DNA of 64,000 bases, from positions 36,806,452-36,870,451 of the forward strand of contig CM069442.1 in the NCBI GenBank assembly GCA_035610835.1, written 5' to 3'. The translations under genes were made by a program, and so were the position numbers. Below, piece by piece: positions 1 to 12,800 of the stretch. The DNA comes from Ophiura sarsii (lineage: Eukaryota > Echinodermata > Ophiuroidea > Amphilepidida > Ophiuridae). The notes beneath the pieces were generated by a model, which was not told where the DNA came from, did not search any database, and was given only the letters and a program-made list of their open reading frames with translations. Within the stretch, counting starts at the first letter, position 1. The number at the start of each line of letters is the position of its first letter.

Positions 1-176
1 TGCGCCCCTTCGGGACAATTCCTCAGACCATAACATCAACCTCTTATTTCACAACAAATTCGCGAAAACAGTTGTTACGCAGTAATTATTCTCTAAATAT
101 TGAGTAGGCCTATATTATAATCTTATCAAATTGTAAGGGGCCTGAGCTTTCGATCCTAGCAGAAATTATAATCTTA

Positions 177-1469
177 GGGAGTGTTCAGAAATACTTTGGT
201 GTGGGGGCGGGGGGGGGGGGGGGGGGTGGTTGGCCAAAATTTTTTTGTCGGTGTCTCAACTTTTTTGACCCCCCCTTTACAAATTGACAAACTTTTCTGA
301 CCCCCCTTTAACAGAGTGAAAAACTTTTTGACCCCCCCCCCCCCCCCCCCCCCACTGTCAGATGTAGATAGACAGTTGACTCAAGTTCTATGACGCTTAC
401 AGTCAGAAGTCAGAACTGTGTATAGCTGGCAATCAATTTGCAACATTTCAAATTCACTTGAAGCATATCTTTCAAGCCTTCGAATTGTATTTTTTGGTGA
501 TTTGTATTTATCATGTTATAGCCTTTTTGAAAACGGTTTCTTTTTTCTAATTGTAGAAAGTTACTCTTTGTATTACAAGCCCTTCTATCACACAATACTT
601 TCACAAAGATTTGCGCGGAGCACGAACAATTTGGTCAACTTGCTATACAAAATGTTTAAAAATTGTCGCTGTTCTGACATAACGGCACATCACAACAGAA
701 TAGAAAGTAAAGTGGATGTGTCGTTTTGTCAGAACAGCGACGAATTGTATCCTGTTGCATGTTGTTGATCACCCTTACCAACAGTTCTGAAGTAAAAATT
801 GTAGATACTGGTTAGTTACATTTTGTATAACAAATCCTGCTGTCTGCACTTTGTTCTCACAAAGACGCGCGCGGAGCGCGCAGAAATTTGTTCAACTGCG
901 TTCAAAATCACGTGTAGCTCGCGGAAATGTGTATTTAACCCTGTTGACGATCACCCTTATCAACAGTCAAGTACAAATTGTGGACACTGGTTATAGTCAC
1001 ATTTTGTATAACAAATCCTACTGTCTGCACGTTGTTTTCACAAAGACACGCGCGGAGCGCGCAGAAATTTGGTCAACTGCGTTCAAAATCACGTGTAGCG
1101 CGCGGAAATGTGTATTTAACCCTGTTGACGATCACCCTTATACAGTTCTCAAGTACAAATTGTGGACACTGGTTAGTCACATTTTGTATAACAAATTCTG
1201 CTGTCGGCACAATGTTTTTACAAAGGTTTTGCGCGGAGCGTGCGGAAATCTGTATAATTTGTTATAGATGTTAATACTGCAGTATTTTCTTGCGTATAGC
1301 GCAGAAAATTTTGGTATTTTCCCCGTTAACGACTACCTATTTGACCCAACTTTTTTGACCCCCCCTCTTGAGTAGGTAAAACTTTTTAGTCCCCCCCTTT
1401 TTGAGACTTCAAACTTTTTAGACCCCCCCGTTTTGGCCACCGCCCACCAAAGTATTTCTGAACACTCCC
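177..1469. mobile_element. PIF/Harbinger-like non-autonomous element, TTA TSD
   Basis: Ends GGGAGTGTTCAGAAATACTT and its inverted complement, flanked by TTA at 174-176 and 1470-1472. The 3-bp TTA duplication and GGG start fit PIF/Harbinger. Poly-G then poly-C tracts sit just inside the left end. The interior holds about 180-bp tandem repeats. No transposase is seen. Confidence 0.85.
819..1265. repeat. About 180-bp tandem repeat inside the Harbinger-like element
   Basis: CATTTTGTATAACAAATCCT recurs at 819, 1000 and (diverged) 1180. Each unit carries a GCGCGGAGCGCGC-type near-palindrome and ends in GACGATCACCC. A more diverged unit lies near 590-770. The accidental open frames here follow the repeat. 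Confidence 0.85.
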
Positions 1470-1472
1470 TTA

Positions 1473-3050
1473 TCAACAAAATGTTTCAAAGCACGTTTCG
1501 ATCACCATGTGAACTCTTCCATGGCCGTTGCCTACTCAGGCTACTGTTTAATCATGGACTTATCAGACGTCCATGGTTTAATCATGTTGAGTAAAAATCA
1601 CTCGTGCATAAATAAATAGACCCTTCCAAGAATAGGCCACGTCACTTACAATACATTACAATACTAGTAAACCAATAGGAAAATAACAATGGCCTATTGA
1701 TAGATCTTGCTGATCATCTTGAAAGAAGTACCACTCCAAACAAGAAGTTGAGAGTTTGGCGCCACCCACGGCACAAGGGCGCATCTATAATGGCTGCCAT
1801 GTGTAAGAATGCATTTTCACAAGGATGCAGCATGTTGCACCATCAACATGATCAAGGGTATTTATAATAATATATAATGGCATTTTAAAAATATAAAGTG
1901 CCTTTTTACCTCTTTTTAGGTGTTTTGAACAAAAAGATCATATAATAATTCGTAATAGCTGCTCCGAGGTGCATTTAGTTCAGCCATGGACTAATATATC
2001 AGTCTGATAAGTCCATGGTTCAGCGTATTAACTACCAATAATAACAGCTGGCAGCTATGAGATAGGCCTTGTGACATAAACTCTTCCGATATATGAGACG
2101 GTGACCAGGGCCCGGGGGCACTGACATATGAAAAGGGTATAGGTATGTGCCGCGCTGAAGACCCCCTTTTTCACCCTCTGCTGCTAGCTCTTATGACCCC
2201 CCTTTTTAGCCTGCATCAGTTCTTAAGACCCCAATTTTATTGAAAATTCAAAAAAATGCGAAATTTTGCGTTCCAAAGCCCCAATTCTCCCGCAATTCTT
2301 CGAAAACTTTGCGTTCTAAAACCAAAACCCCCCAAAAAAAATATCGAAAATTTGCGTTCTTGCTTATCAAAATTGAACTATAGGCCAGTTCTCAAGACCT
2401 ACTTTTTGAAAAAATCAGTTCCTAAGACCCTATTTTTCTTCATAAAATCCACTCAGTTCAGTTCTGTAGCCCCCCCTTTTTGAGACCCTGTGCGGCACAC
2501 CCCTACCCACAAAAAAGTTGAGTGCCCCCCCCCCCCCCCCCCCCCCCCCCCACCCCAAAATATCTCAGCATGCTCAGAGGACATTCAGTCAGACAAACTT
2601 TTTGTCAGACATACCACCATAACCTCAGTTAGCAGGTAATTTCTACTCAAATACACCTGTTGGAACAAAGTGCCCGAAGACCTTGTTTCTGCATCCTATT
2701 CCTTAACTGTGCCTACTTCAAGAACCGATTAAGCTGAAAGTCCTTCCCAGGCCCATTGGAGTAGGTAGAGGACTAGGCTACATGTATATACCAACCAAGT
2801 ATACACGAGTATATCAAGTACAAGTATACAAGTAAAGTATACAACCAATCATCCAATGTTTGCCAGATGACTATTTGCACTTCGGGGGCTACAAATTAAA
2901 AAGTCTTAGTTATTCATGAGGAATCTCTATTATTTGCAAACTGTTTAAAATATCTCACCAGTTATATGAATTCATTAGGCCTACTTGTGGTGTACTAATA
3001 TTTCTAAAAATACAAGAATCGTATGTGTTTCTTTAGCTCTGAATCCTAGT
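1473..3050. other. Non-coding DNA with poly-C and GGGGGCAC-type repeat
   Basis: No supportable gene. The segment about 2107-2560 looks like a degraded repeat: GGGGGCACT on the left, AGTGCCCCC followed by a long C run on the right, and several AGACCCC..TTTTT units inside. The TSD is not resolved. Confidence 0.45.
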
Positions 3051-3150
3051 NNNNNNNNNNNNNNNNNNNNNNNNNNNNNNNNNNNNNNNNNNNNNNNNNN
3101 NNNNNNNNNNNNNNNNNNNNNNNNNNNNNNNNNNNNNNNNNNNNNNNNNN
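3051..3150. other. Assembly gap (100 N)
   Basis: Exactly one hundred N, so the size is probably nominal. A 5' exon of the carbonic anhydrase gene could be missing here. Confidence 0.99.
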
Positions 3151-3795
3151 AGAAACCTGAAAACATCTTACTTGGAAATAAATCATTGTATCCATGTACA
3201 TTAGCTTACATTAAAGACGTTACGTGATTCATTGGACTCTCTAAAGATAATACATGTACAGGGTGTATAAAAAAAACCCGCAACTCTTTTGGCTGAGAGA
3301 GCTGTACGATTTACAGCAAATCACATATCGCCCTAAAACTTAGATATTCGGTTAGGACTACATCTTGGCTATCACATGTCAAATTACAGCGATAACGATT
3401 TAACATTGTTTTGACATTATTTCTCATTTAATGTTTGAAAAAATAAAATGTCTGATTTGTCTTTGTTAGTTATTTGAGATTTTTTAGATTACTTCATGGC
3501 GAAGTACCGACGAATGGCGACGATACAGCAACAAATACTAAAATGGTTACAAAAAATCACACATAGGCTTAATTGGACCATTTTTTAATTGTATAACTTA
3601 TAATACAATTAATACTATTAGGGCGCAGCAGAGCAGACTCCAAAATGCTCCAACGCTGAGCGCAAGCGTTGACCAATCAGGCTGCGTCATTTTGTTGTGG
3701 TGGAGCTACATGTGTGATAGAGCGCAAATAGTTCAAGCGTTGTGTATGCTCAAAGCTAGTTTGAGATCAGAGAAGAAACAATTTTACTATGTTTA

Positions 3796-3883
3796 ATGGA
3801 ATTTCCTTTTTGTTTTCTGTTTCACCTTCTCTCCTCATTCTTTCGTACAGATGCTGCCGAATGGAGTTATGAAGGGGAAACCG
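3796..3883 (+). CDS. CA-SMB exon 1: signal peptide and N-terminal WSYEGETG
   Basis: The ATG at 3796 opens MEFP followed by a Phe/Leu-rich core (residues 5-16), then RTDAAEW and the classic N-terminal CA motif WSYEGETG. The donor GTAAGT follows at 3884, in phase 1. The start is uncertain. The T/C-rich DNA encoding the hydrophobic core ends in TTTCGTACAG at 3850 and is also an excellent polypyrimidine tract plus acceptor, so the exon could instead begin at 3851 with a signal-peptide exon upstream, perhaps in the N gap. The frame is the same either way. The ATG context (T at -3, G at +4) is weak. Confidence 0.75.
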
Positions 3884-6800
3884 GTAAGTCATGCTTAGGC
3901 CAAAAAAAATTGTTATGTTGTCCTCCACAACTTTCAGAGAGGAGGGGCGGGGCGGACGGGCGGATTTTTTTTTATTTTAATTTTTTATTTTTTTTAATTT
4001 TATTTTACCAGCGGAAGCTCAAAGTTCAGCCAACAAGAAGTTGAAATCACTCTAAGAGTCGCACATAAAGGGTTCAACAAACGAAAGTATACACTTTGTT
4101 TATGTCATTTTGAGTAACATTCAATTTTTGTTTTGACCAAACATGCTAGATAGGCATTTAGATGAATCTTTTAGGCATAATTTAATACCAAATTTGCCCC
4201 CTAATAACAAAGATAAACCATGATTAGCACCATTTAAAGAAAATTAGTTACTTTTCAAAAGTCACATTTTCAATACACTACGCGGGAAGAAAAGACCACA
4301 CGTTACCTGCCCATAATCAAATAGCCCGCTCACTCAGGCACAGCCCAACGCATCCCCACTGTGTGATCAATATCCATTTCATTCCCGGCCATTCAAAGTG
4401 CCACGCACAGCATTTTCTCGCGGCTTGCAATTGCGTGCGTTGAAAATGTGACTTTTGAAAAGTGACCAATTTTCTTTAAATGGTGCTAATCATGGTTTAT
4501 CTTTGTTGTTAGGGGGCAAATTTGGTATCAAATGATGCCTAAAAGATTCATCTAAATGCCTATCTAGCCTGTTTGGTCAAAACAAAAATTGAATATTACT
4601 CAAAATGACACAAACAAAGTGTATACTTTCTTTTGTTGAACCCTTTATATGTTATAAACACTTAAATTTAATATTCAATGCCATTTATAACTGTTTAAAA
4701 AAAAATCTGAACAAAATCTGAAAAGAAAAAAAAAATCTGAAGAAAAAAAAATCTGAAGAAAAAAAATCTGAGCGGCCCTAAATCTGCGGTCGAGGACAAC
4801 ATAACAATTTTGTTTGTTTGTTGGCCTTATCATGTTATATAACAATCGCGTGAATAGGCCTATTCATGCATATTTAGGAGACATCGGATTATTCTACAAT
4901 ACAGGGCGAGTCAAAAAGAACTACAACAGTGGAAAGAAGCCATTCAAAACCATGGTGAATGTTGAACTTGCTACCGTTTTTTTATACAAATTCACCGTTT
5001 GCCCTTTCTATTTTTACTTTTCTTAATGTTACGTGCCCTGAGCGCTCTTAATATAGTGGATATGTGCCGTGTCATTTACGTTTTTCACAAATCAATGACC
5101 AACTCTGCTTTCTTATGTCACAGGTCCCGAATCTTGGCTCGCCGTTGAATCATGGGTTTGTGATGGCATGTCACAATCGCCCATCGACATAGTGCCGAAC
5201 GCAGAAATGGACTTCGAACCATGGTTGTTGGAGCATTACACCAACACTGCACTGGATGGACCTCGTCCAGCTAATTTAAACAACAATGGACACACTGGTA
5301 ACTAATGCTTCTTGTTCGTACCCCGGGATCGAGTTTTATGACTCATGAGCCCTATTACAAAACCAAAGACTTACTAAGAAAGTCTTTGGCAAACTAACAG
5401 ATAGAAAATGTATTCCTAAGTGTTCTTATGCCTGAGATATATAAGTTGAGCTTTAGTAGGAAGAGGGACCAAGTTATAAAGTTTGACTTAGATCTACATC
5501 ACAAGTTCTTAAACAATCTTCCTAAGACCTGAGACGAATATACCTGAATGGATAAGAAGCTCTATTCATTCCTGTTATGTGCAGCGGTGCAAGTCTAACA
5601 CGGTTATTGTTATGCTTGATGCCAATCGATTATCATCATTCAGTTAAATTTGTAGCACGACCTCATTTTGAGTTACCGCGCTATTTCAAATTTAGTGTCA
5701 TCCACACGTGTGTTATACGTCTCTTCTTTATAACAACCTGAACACACATGTAGTATCGGACGGTCACCGACATACAGACTGTGATAGATTTCTTAAATGA
5801 TTACGCATTTATATTGCTAGAATTATGGCATTTCATAAGAAGTATGCCAAATAAAACCTACTAGAGCCATAGTACAATACATAAACAATGTTTTATGATA
5901 TTCAAAGTGCATGGTTTGTGTTAAGATTTGAAATGAATTGAAATACAAATATTCAGATGTGGTTGAACTGATTACACTTATCTGTTGATATATAAAAATA
6001 CCAAATTTGTTGTGTTTCAATTCACATTAAATCATATTTCTAAACACAAATCATGAACTTTGAATATCATAATACATTGTTTATGGGTTGAAGAAGGGCA
6101 CTAGTAGGTTTAAATTGGCATACTTTTTCTGAAATACCATAATTCTAGCAATATAAATGCGTAATCATTTTAGAAATCTATCACATGCGATATGCGCAAT
6201 CATCATGATCATATGGTCAAGGGCGGAAATCCCGGGGGGGATGGGGGGGATTTATCCCCCCCACTTTTTGACCTGGGGGGGATGGTCAATGTAATCATCC
6301 CCCCCTGATTTTTCACATCTACCAACAAAAAAAAAGGAAAAAAGGGGGGGGGGGGGGGGAAGGAAAAAAAGAAAGAAAAAAAGGGAAAAGAGGAGAAAAA
6401 AAGAGAGGGAGGGAGGGAGGGACATAAGAACGTTTGGAGTTTATTGTACGTTGGTTGGATACATACACGTATGTACGTTAAGAATCTATCTTTTGGCGGT
6501 AACTAATTAACTTCTTTCTGGTATAGGCCTATCTGCCTAATTTAAAAAGCCAATATTGATCAGAAATAAAGTGATTGCTTTTCAATAAAATATTGGTCAA
6601 AAGTATACCAGTTGGAGCTTTTAAAGCATCTATACTAAAATCAAGAATATATCAGTATAAAAAATGCTCAACTTCTTTTGTTCATTGATAAAAAACAAAA
6701 TATTTATTGAAAATGAAGCGATGGCTTTTCAATACAATATTGGTCAAAAGTATACACCAGATCGCACCAAATGAGTTTGAAAATTGAAATTTTTTCTACT

Positions 6801-9800
6801 TCGGAGGGGGGCACATCCCCCCTCAGACTCCCCCCTGTCCGAGCATAGCTCGGAGTGCGGTGCTGCGCACCGCCTGGATGGTACCAGCTACATTTAATTT
6901 TTTAGGGGCAAAAATTATCATCCCCCCCACACCTAACAAGATATTTCCGCCCCTGCATATGGTTTAAACCCAGAAGTGAGAGCAGGACAAATCGACTCAT
7001 GCGTGTGCATGCGCACAGCATGTTTTGTAGGTTCTGTTTGGGTTGGTTTGAGAACAATGCCGTGCAAGACCTTGTTCGTAGAATTGAATGGCAATACACG
7101 GAGCTGCCTATCCCTTCAGGTATATTCGTCTCAGCTAAGACCATTTCAAATCGAAGTTTTCCGAAACAAAAACTAACAAAAACGAACAAAAACGGTGAGA
7201 TAAAAGAGATTCGGGTTAATACTTTCACATTACCGTCTGCTCGATACATTTGGAAGATACCGGGCTATATATAATCCTACTAGGCGGACAACCAATGCTA
7301 TGAATGCGATCAACCGTTGCGAAGAACGCCCTGGCCATAGTCCGTGACGTGACCACCTGTTTTTCCGAAGAGTTCCGATCTCAATTTTAAATAATCCAAG
7401 AGTTGAACAAAGAAGAGTATAAGATGAATCTTAAGTTTTATGCAAGGACCATGGAATATGCAACATACTATGAAATGAATGAGCAAAAGTTCACTACATG
7501 TACGTAGCTCTGCTGCAGAGCATAATATGCCTAATCTATTTGTAGTTTGATTTGATTTAATAATGTGAGGTATAGCAAATAAAATACTTCCGATAAAACT
7601 GCACATGCTGCTGACACACTGTTCAATTTTACACGTCGTTTTCGCACTCAACTTTCCATTTGATTATAAAATATTATAACGGTTGTATCTTGCGGCTTCT
7701 TGCTAAACGTCCGGCGGCGTCCCCTACGGAATAAACTGTGGACAACTACTACGCATTTGAATTGGTCGGAGCATGCGCACATGAGTTACGGGACGCCTAT
7801 CAATACATTGCCATAATAACAATTGTTATTTCTCCGTCACTTTTTCAGTTCAAATCAACATACTCCCCGGTGAAGACAGACAGTATCTCGTTAGTGGAGG
7901 TGGATTGCCTGCCACTTTCCAGGCCGTGCAGGCGCATCTTCATTGGGGTTCGGATAGCACCGTAGGTTCGGAGCACACAAGAAACGGCGTTCAATATCCA
8001 GCTGAGGTAAAAGAAAGCTTATTTTATCACTAAGGGCTCTGGAGAGATTTCTAAAAAAGTGAATACAAAAATAAAATGGCCCACACCACCCTCATATATA
8101 AATTACCTGAGCGTTTTTGAAGGCCACTTACTGTGTGTTTTCACCCATGCTTTCAAGCATGGGGTATTAGTTTGGTTTTCGCTCAGGAAGGTGGTCTTAT
8201 AAGGAAGATAAGGGCATGTGAGTGAAAAGTTATTTATCCTCCAACTTGTATCAATTATTCCATCTCTCTCCTCATAACATGTTCTTATGGTTTTCCTTCC
8301 TTGTGTTTACATTCCTAAAATTTGAAGTTTCTCTTTAATATTCTTTCGATAGTTTCATGTTGTTCACCTTGACCTGATCAACAACAACAATGACCCCTAT
8401 GAGGCGTTAGCTGACCCACAGGGTGCCGCCGTTCTGGGATTCTTCATTGAGGTACGTATCAGAGAAGTCTCAAAACGATGAACCATTATAAATTTAACAA
8501 ACGGTTTATGATTAGTTAATTTTAAGATATACTCATTTGAATCACCAATTAAAAGACGGCTTCTGAAATATTTTTCTCCAATTTGCACGAGGGATACAAT
8601 TATTCTAAACATTGTCTCTGATTGGTGCAATTACGACGTATCAATCTTTCTGACCAATCGGCAGGGGTTTACAATCTACCAATGTCATAAAACAATTCAT
8701 ACGCAATTCGTCTTGTGCCGAACACCCACGTCACGTTTCACGGTTATGAATCATGTTTAAACATTTTAAAGCGGGGAGTGCAATGTTTAATTTGCCCGTC
8801 TTCAGCATACTGGATTGTGCCTATACACATATTATACTTACGCCGCTTACGCCCCCCCCACCCACATTTATCATTTATGAATCATTGCAGTGCTTGACGG
8901 CCGGCCAGCATGGTCAACTAGTCAGGCCCGTAGTACACTTTTTTCAAAGGGGGGGCGTTTTCAAAACAAAAAAAATTGTGAGTGAAATATGCGCGCGTAG
9001 CGCGCAAAATTTTTCGAATTTGCACCTATTTTTTGCACGATCGAGGTACATTTAGGCTCTAAAGAAGCTTGTAGCAAAGAATATTGCATTTTGGGAAGAT
9101 AAATGCGCGCGTAGCGCGCGAATTTTTTTCATCTGTGTTCAAATTTTCCGGGGAAAATTTTCAAAGGGGGGGCGATCGCAACCGTCGCCCCCCCCCCCCA
9201 TCTGACGGGCCTGCTAGTAGCATCTGCATCATCCACTGATATGAGTTAAAAACTAGTAGGAATTAACACTGAGTACATGTACTTGCAATGCCTGAAGCAA
9301 TTTATGCTGTATAGTATCACTAGCGGTAGGCACTACATGCATGCAAGTGTATAGTGAAATTATATGCATGTAGTGCCGCCTGCATGCAAGTGTATAGTGA
9401 AATTATATGCATAGTGCCTACCGCAAGTGTTACTATACAGCATAACTTGTTTCAGGCATTGCAAGTTACATATGTACCCAGTGTTAATGCATATAGTGTT
9501 TAACTCATCAGTATGGATAATGATGCAGATGCAGTGGCGTATCCAGGGGGTGGCCCAGCAGGCCATGCCCCCCCCCCCCCCATTGAAAAAAGTGTAAAAA
9601 AAAAAAGGAGGAAGAGGAGAAGGAGGAAGAAGAGGAGAAGGAAGGAGGAGGAAGAGGAGAAGAAGGAGGAAGAGGAGGTTTAGGGGGAGGAGGAATGGTA
9701 GGGACATATGCGGTGGGGGTACGGTGCCACGTCCCCAAAATGTTAATGCCAATTTTGCGCGCTTTGCACGTATTAGTTTCAATGTTTCATTTTTCAAGCT

Positions 9801-12800
9801 TAACAAGAGGGCTTCAGGAACGTTTTTTCTGGACCATTTTTGTTTAAAAACTGGGTTTTTTCTTGCTCGATTCGCGCTCACCTTTTCAACAGGTTTCAAC
9901 ATTATAATGGGTTTCAAAACACACCAAATATTCTAAATATTATGTAGGGACGTTAAAAAACGTCATACTGGACCATTTAAGTGTTAGAAATGTCAATTTG
10001 TGCGTACATCGCGCCCCGGCATCGCGCATTAGTTTGAATGTTTCATTATTCAAGCATAACAAGATGGCATTGCAGGACAGTTTCCCATGACCATTTTAGT
10101 TCAAAAACTGAAAAATTTGGGCGCTCTGCGCGCATATTTTCTACAGGCTTTAACATTATAATGGCCCTCAAACCATGCCAAATATTCTAAATATTATGTT
10201 GGGGACGTTAAAAACGTCATACTGGACCAATTTATGTGTTAGAAATTTTTGCGTACTTCGCGCATAAGTTTCAATGTTTCATTATTCAAACTTGACAAGA
10301 TGGCTTCAGGAAAATTTTCAATGACCATTTTAGTTAAAATATTCAAAAAATGTGCGCGCTTCGCGGGAATATTTACTGCAGGTTTTAACATTATATGGGA
10401 CGTCAAAAACATCATACTGGACCATTTAAGTGTTAGAAATGCCAATATTTGCGCGCTTCGCGCGTATTAATTTCAATATTTCATTTTAACAAGGTGGCTT
10501 CTGGACAGTTTTCCATGACCAATTTTAGTTCAAAAACTCAAAAATGTTGTGCGCTCCGCGCGAATACAGGTTTTAACATTATAATGACCCTCAAACCACA
10601 TCAAAAATTCTAAATATTATGTGGGGGACTATATTATCATACAGGACCATTAGTGTTAGAAATACAATTTTTTGCAGCGCGCGTTTTAGTTTCAATATTT
10701 CATTATGCTTAACAAGATGGCTTCAGGACAGTTTTTCATGACCATTTTAGTTCAAAAAGTTAAATTTTGAGCGCTCCGCACGAATTTTTTCTAGAGGTTT
10801 TAATATAATAATGGCCCTCAAACCACACCAAATACCGTTAAACTTCATCTATAAGCACCCATTGACTAATAGTTAATAAGCAGAGAATAGATAAAAAGGT
10901 ATGAGCGCCCTCTATTGATCTAGAGAAATTAGCACGAATTTGTTTAGTGTATTCGATATTCAATAATATAAAGTTGTATTACTCTCTAAATAATTTCATG
11001 GACAGACGAATTGCTCAATTGGTAAAGCGCCCGGTAAAGCGTCAACTTCAGTATCACGAGGTTGGTGGATCAATTCTCAACTACACCTTTTGCAATTTCT
11101 TTTGAAATCCAAGTGATATAGAAATTAATGCAAACTTGAATGTAAAATGATTACTCAATTATACTAGCTTTATTGTTATTTTTCAAAAAACAAGCGCATA
11201 ATTAATTTGATTGTATAAAGTAATGATCTTAATAGTCCAACCTTTTTATAAGCTAAAACACATTTATACTACAAATTAACCACAACAAAATGTATTCATT
11301 GGCTTATTTTAAATGTTTCACACAGTAATCTTAAACGTTTCCTTCATCATGATTTAAGGGCAAATTATGATGATGCATATTAGGTTGGTAGATCAAGTTA
11401 AGCAACAAAATGAAAGTAACTATGCAAACCACTATAATCCTGGTCTCACAATGAATGAATAGGTGAATGAATGGATGGCTATTAAATCAATTTATTTCCA
11501 ATAAGATAGAGGGCCGTCCATTTATACCGACCCATCACTCATACATGTAGTTATAAAACAGTATCTGACACAGCAGTCTCGTTTAGATCAATTGGTTAAG
11601 CCGGCAGTTAGGGCAATTGTGATCGCGGGTTCCAGATGACAATTCCTGGTTCGAATCTCACTTCAAGACTTCTTCTTTTGGAAAGGTCATAATTTTCAAA
11701 TTCTTGACAGTGTTTTATTTGTATCATGAATGAACAAGGAATCTATCTTTTTCGTTGGTTTTTTTTATATATATATATTTTTAAATGAAACAAAATTTAA
11801 TCAAACTGGACACGCAAGCCATAGCCAGTCAATAACGTTTTGACTGTTTGCCTGTTGTCCTCATTGATTCGAAACGCGATATTACACGTTTGTGCCATGC
11901 CTATTCTTGGAGAAACACAAAGCACAAAACAAATAAAACAAAACTGAGTGGAAATAATAAAAGAAATCACGCGAAGGACTTATTTACGGCACCATCCATC
12001 TTTTTAAGTCTATTTAAGTTTTTCGGAACTATAATACACACGTTTGACGGATGCCTTTAAATTTCACGCCTATGAACATGTCATAGTTTGAGCAGCTCAC
12101 GTGGTATTGAAGGTCATGCATTACATTCATGTAAATGGTAGTATAGTGGCCACGTGTTATTGATTTATAACGAATTAGTTTTAGAATTACGAAACTGTGT
12201 CTATATCACTAAAGAAGTCCTCTGCCCCAAATTCGATAGACATGCTACATGCTTGTATCGATTACATGTACATGTACATGTACATGTATGTGTCTCTATA
12301 AACTCAATCAGGAATTGTCATCTAGAACCAACAATGGCCAAAACCATAAGTAGCAGAACTGAAAAGCAGTGAATTGTAATCAACGTATTGTCTCATTGTA
12401 CTCCATCCATGCATGTCTTCACAAAAATACTAAGTCGTTGAGGTTGATTTAAATGTTTGTACTATTTATAAACGATTGTGATAACATTAAAATTAAAATA
12501 AAAAATAGTAGAAAGAGAGGAGAAAAAAAAGGGAAAACCCACATTAAAGACAAATATAGATTCACTATTTATTCATGGTAAAAACAAAGTTAAGAATTTG
12601 ATATACACCGTAAATATTTATAAACTTTCCAAAAGAAGAAGTCTTGAAGTGAGATTCGAACCAGGTATTGTCATCTGGAACCTGCGATCACAATTGCCCT
12701 AACTGCCGGCTTAACCAATTGATCTAAACGAGACTGCTGTGTCAGATACTGTTTTATAACTACATATGTATGATTGATGGGTCGGTATAAATGGACGGCC

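Noticed and set aside
851..1274. 138-codon frame with repeated TRAERAE-like blocks
   Set aside because: It follows the 180-bp tandem repeat inside a transposon; the apparent protein repeats reflect the DNA repeats.
9360..9917. 185-codon minus-strand frame rich in Leu and Pro
   Set aside because: It derives from the polypurine tract and poly-C near the hAT-like left end; low complexity only.
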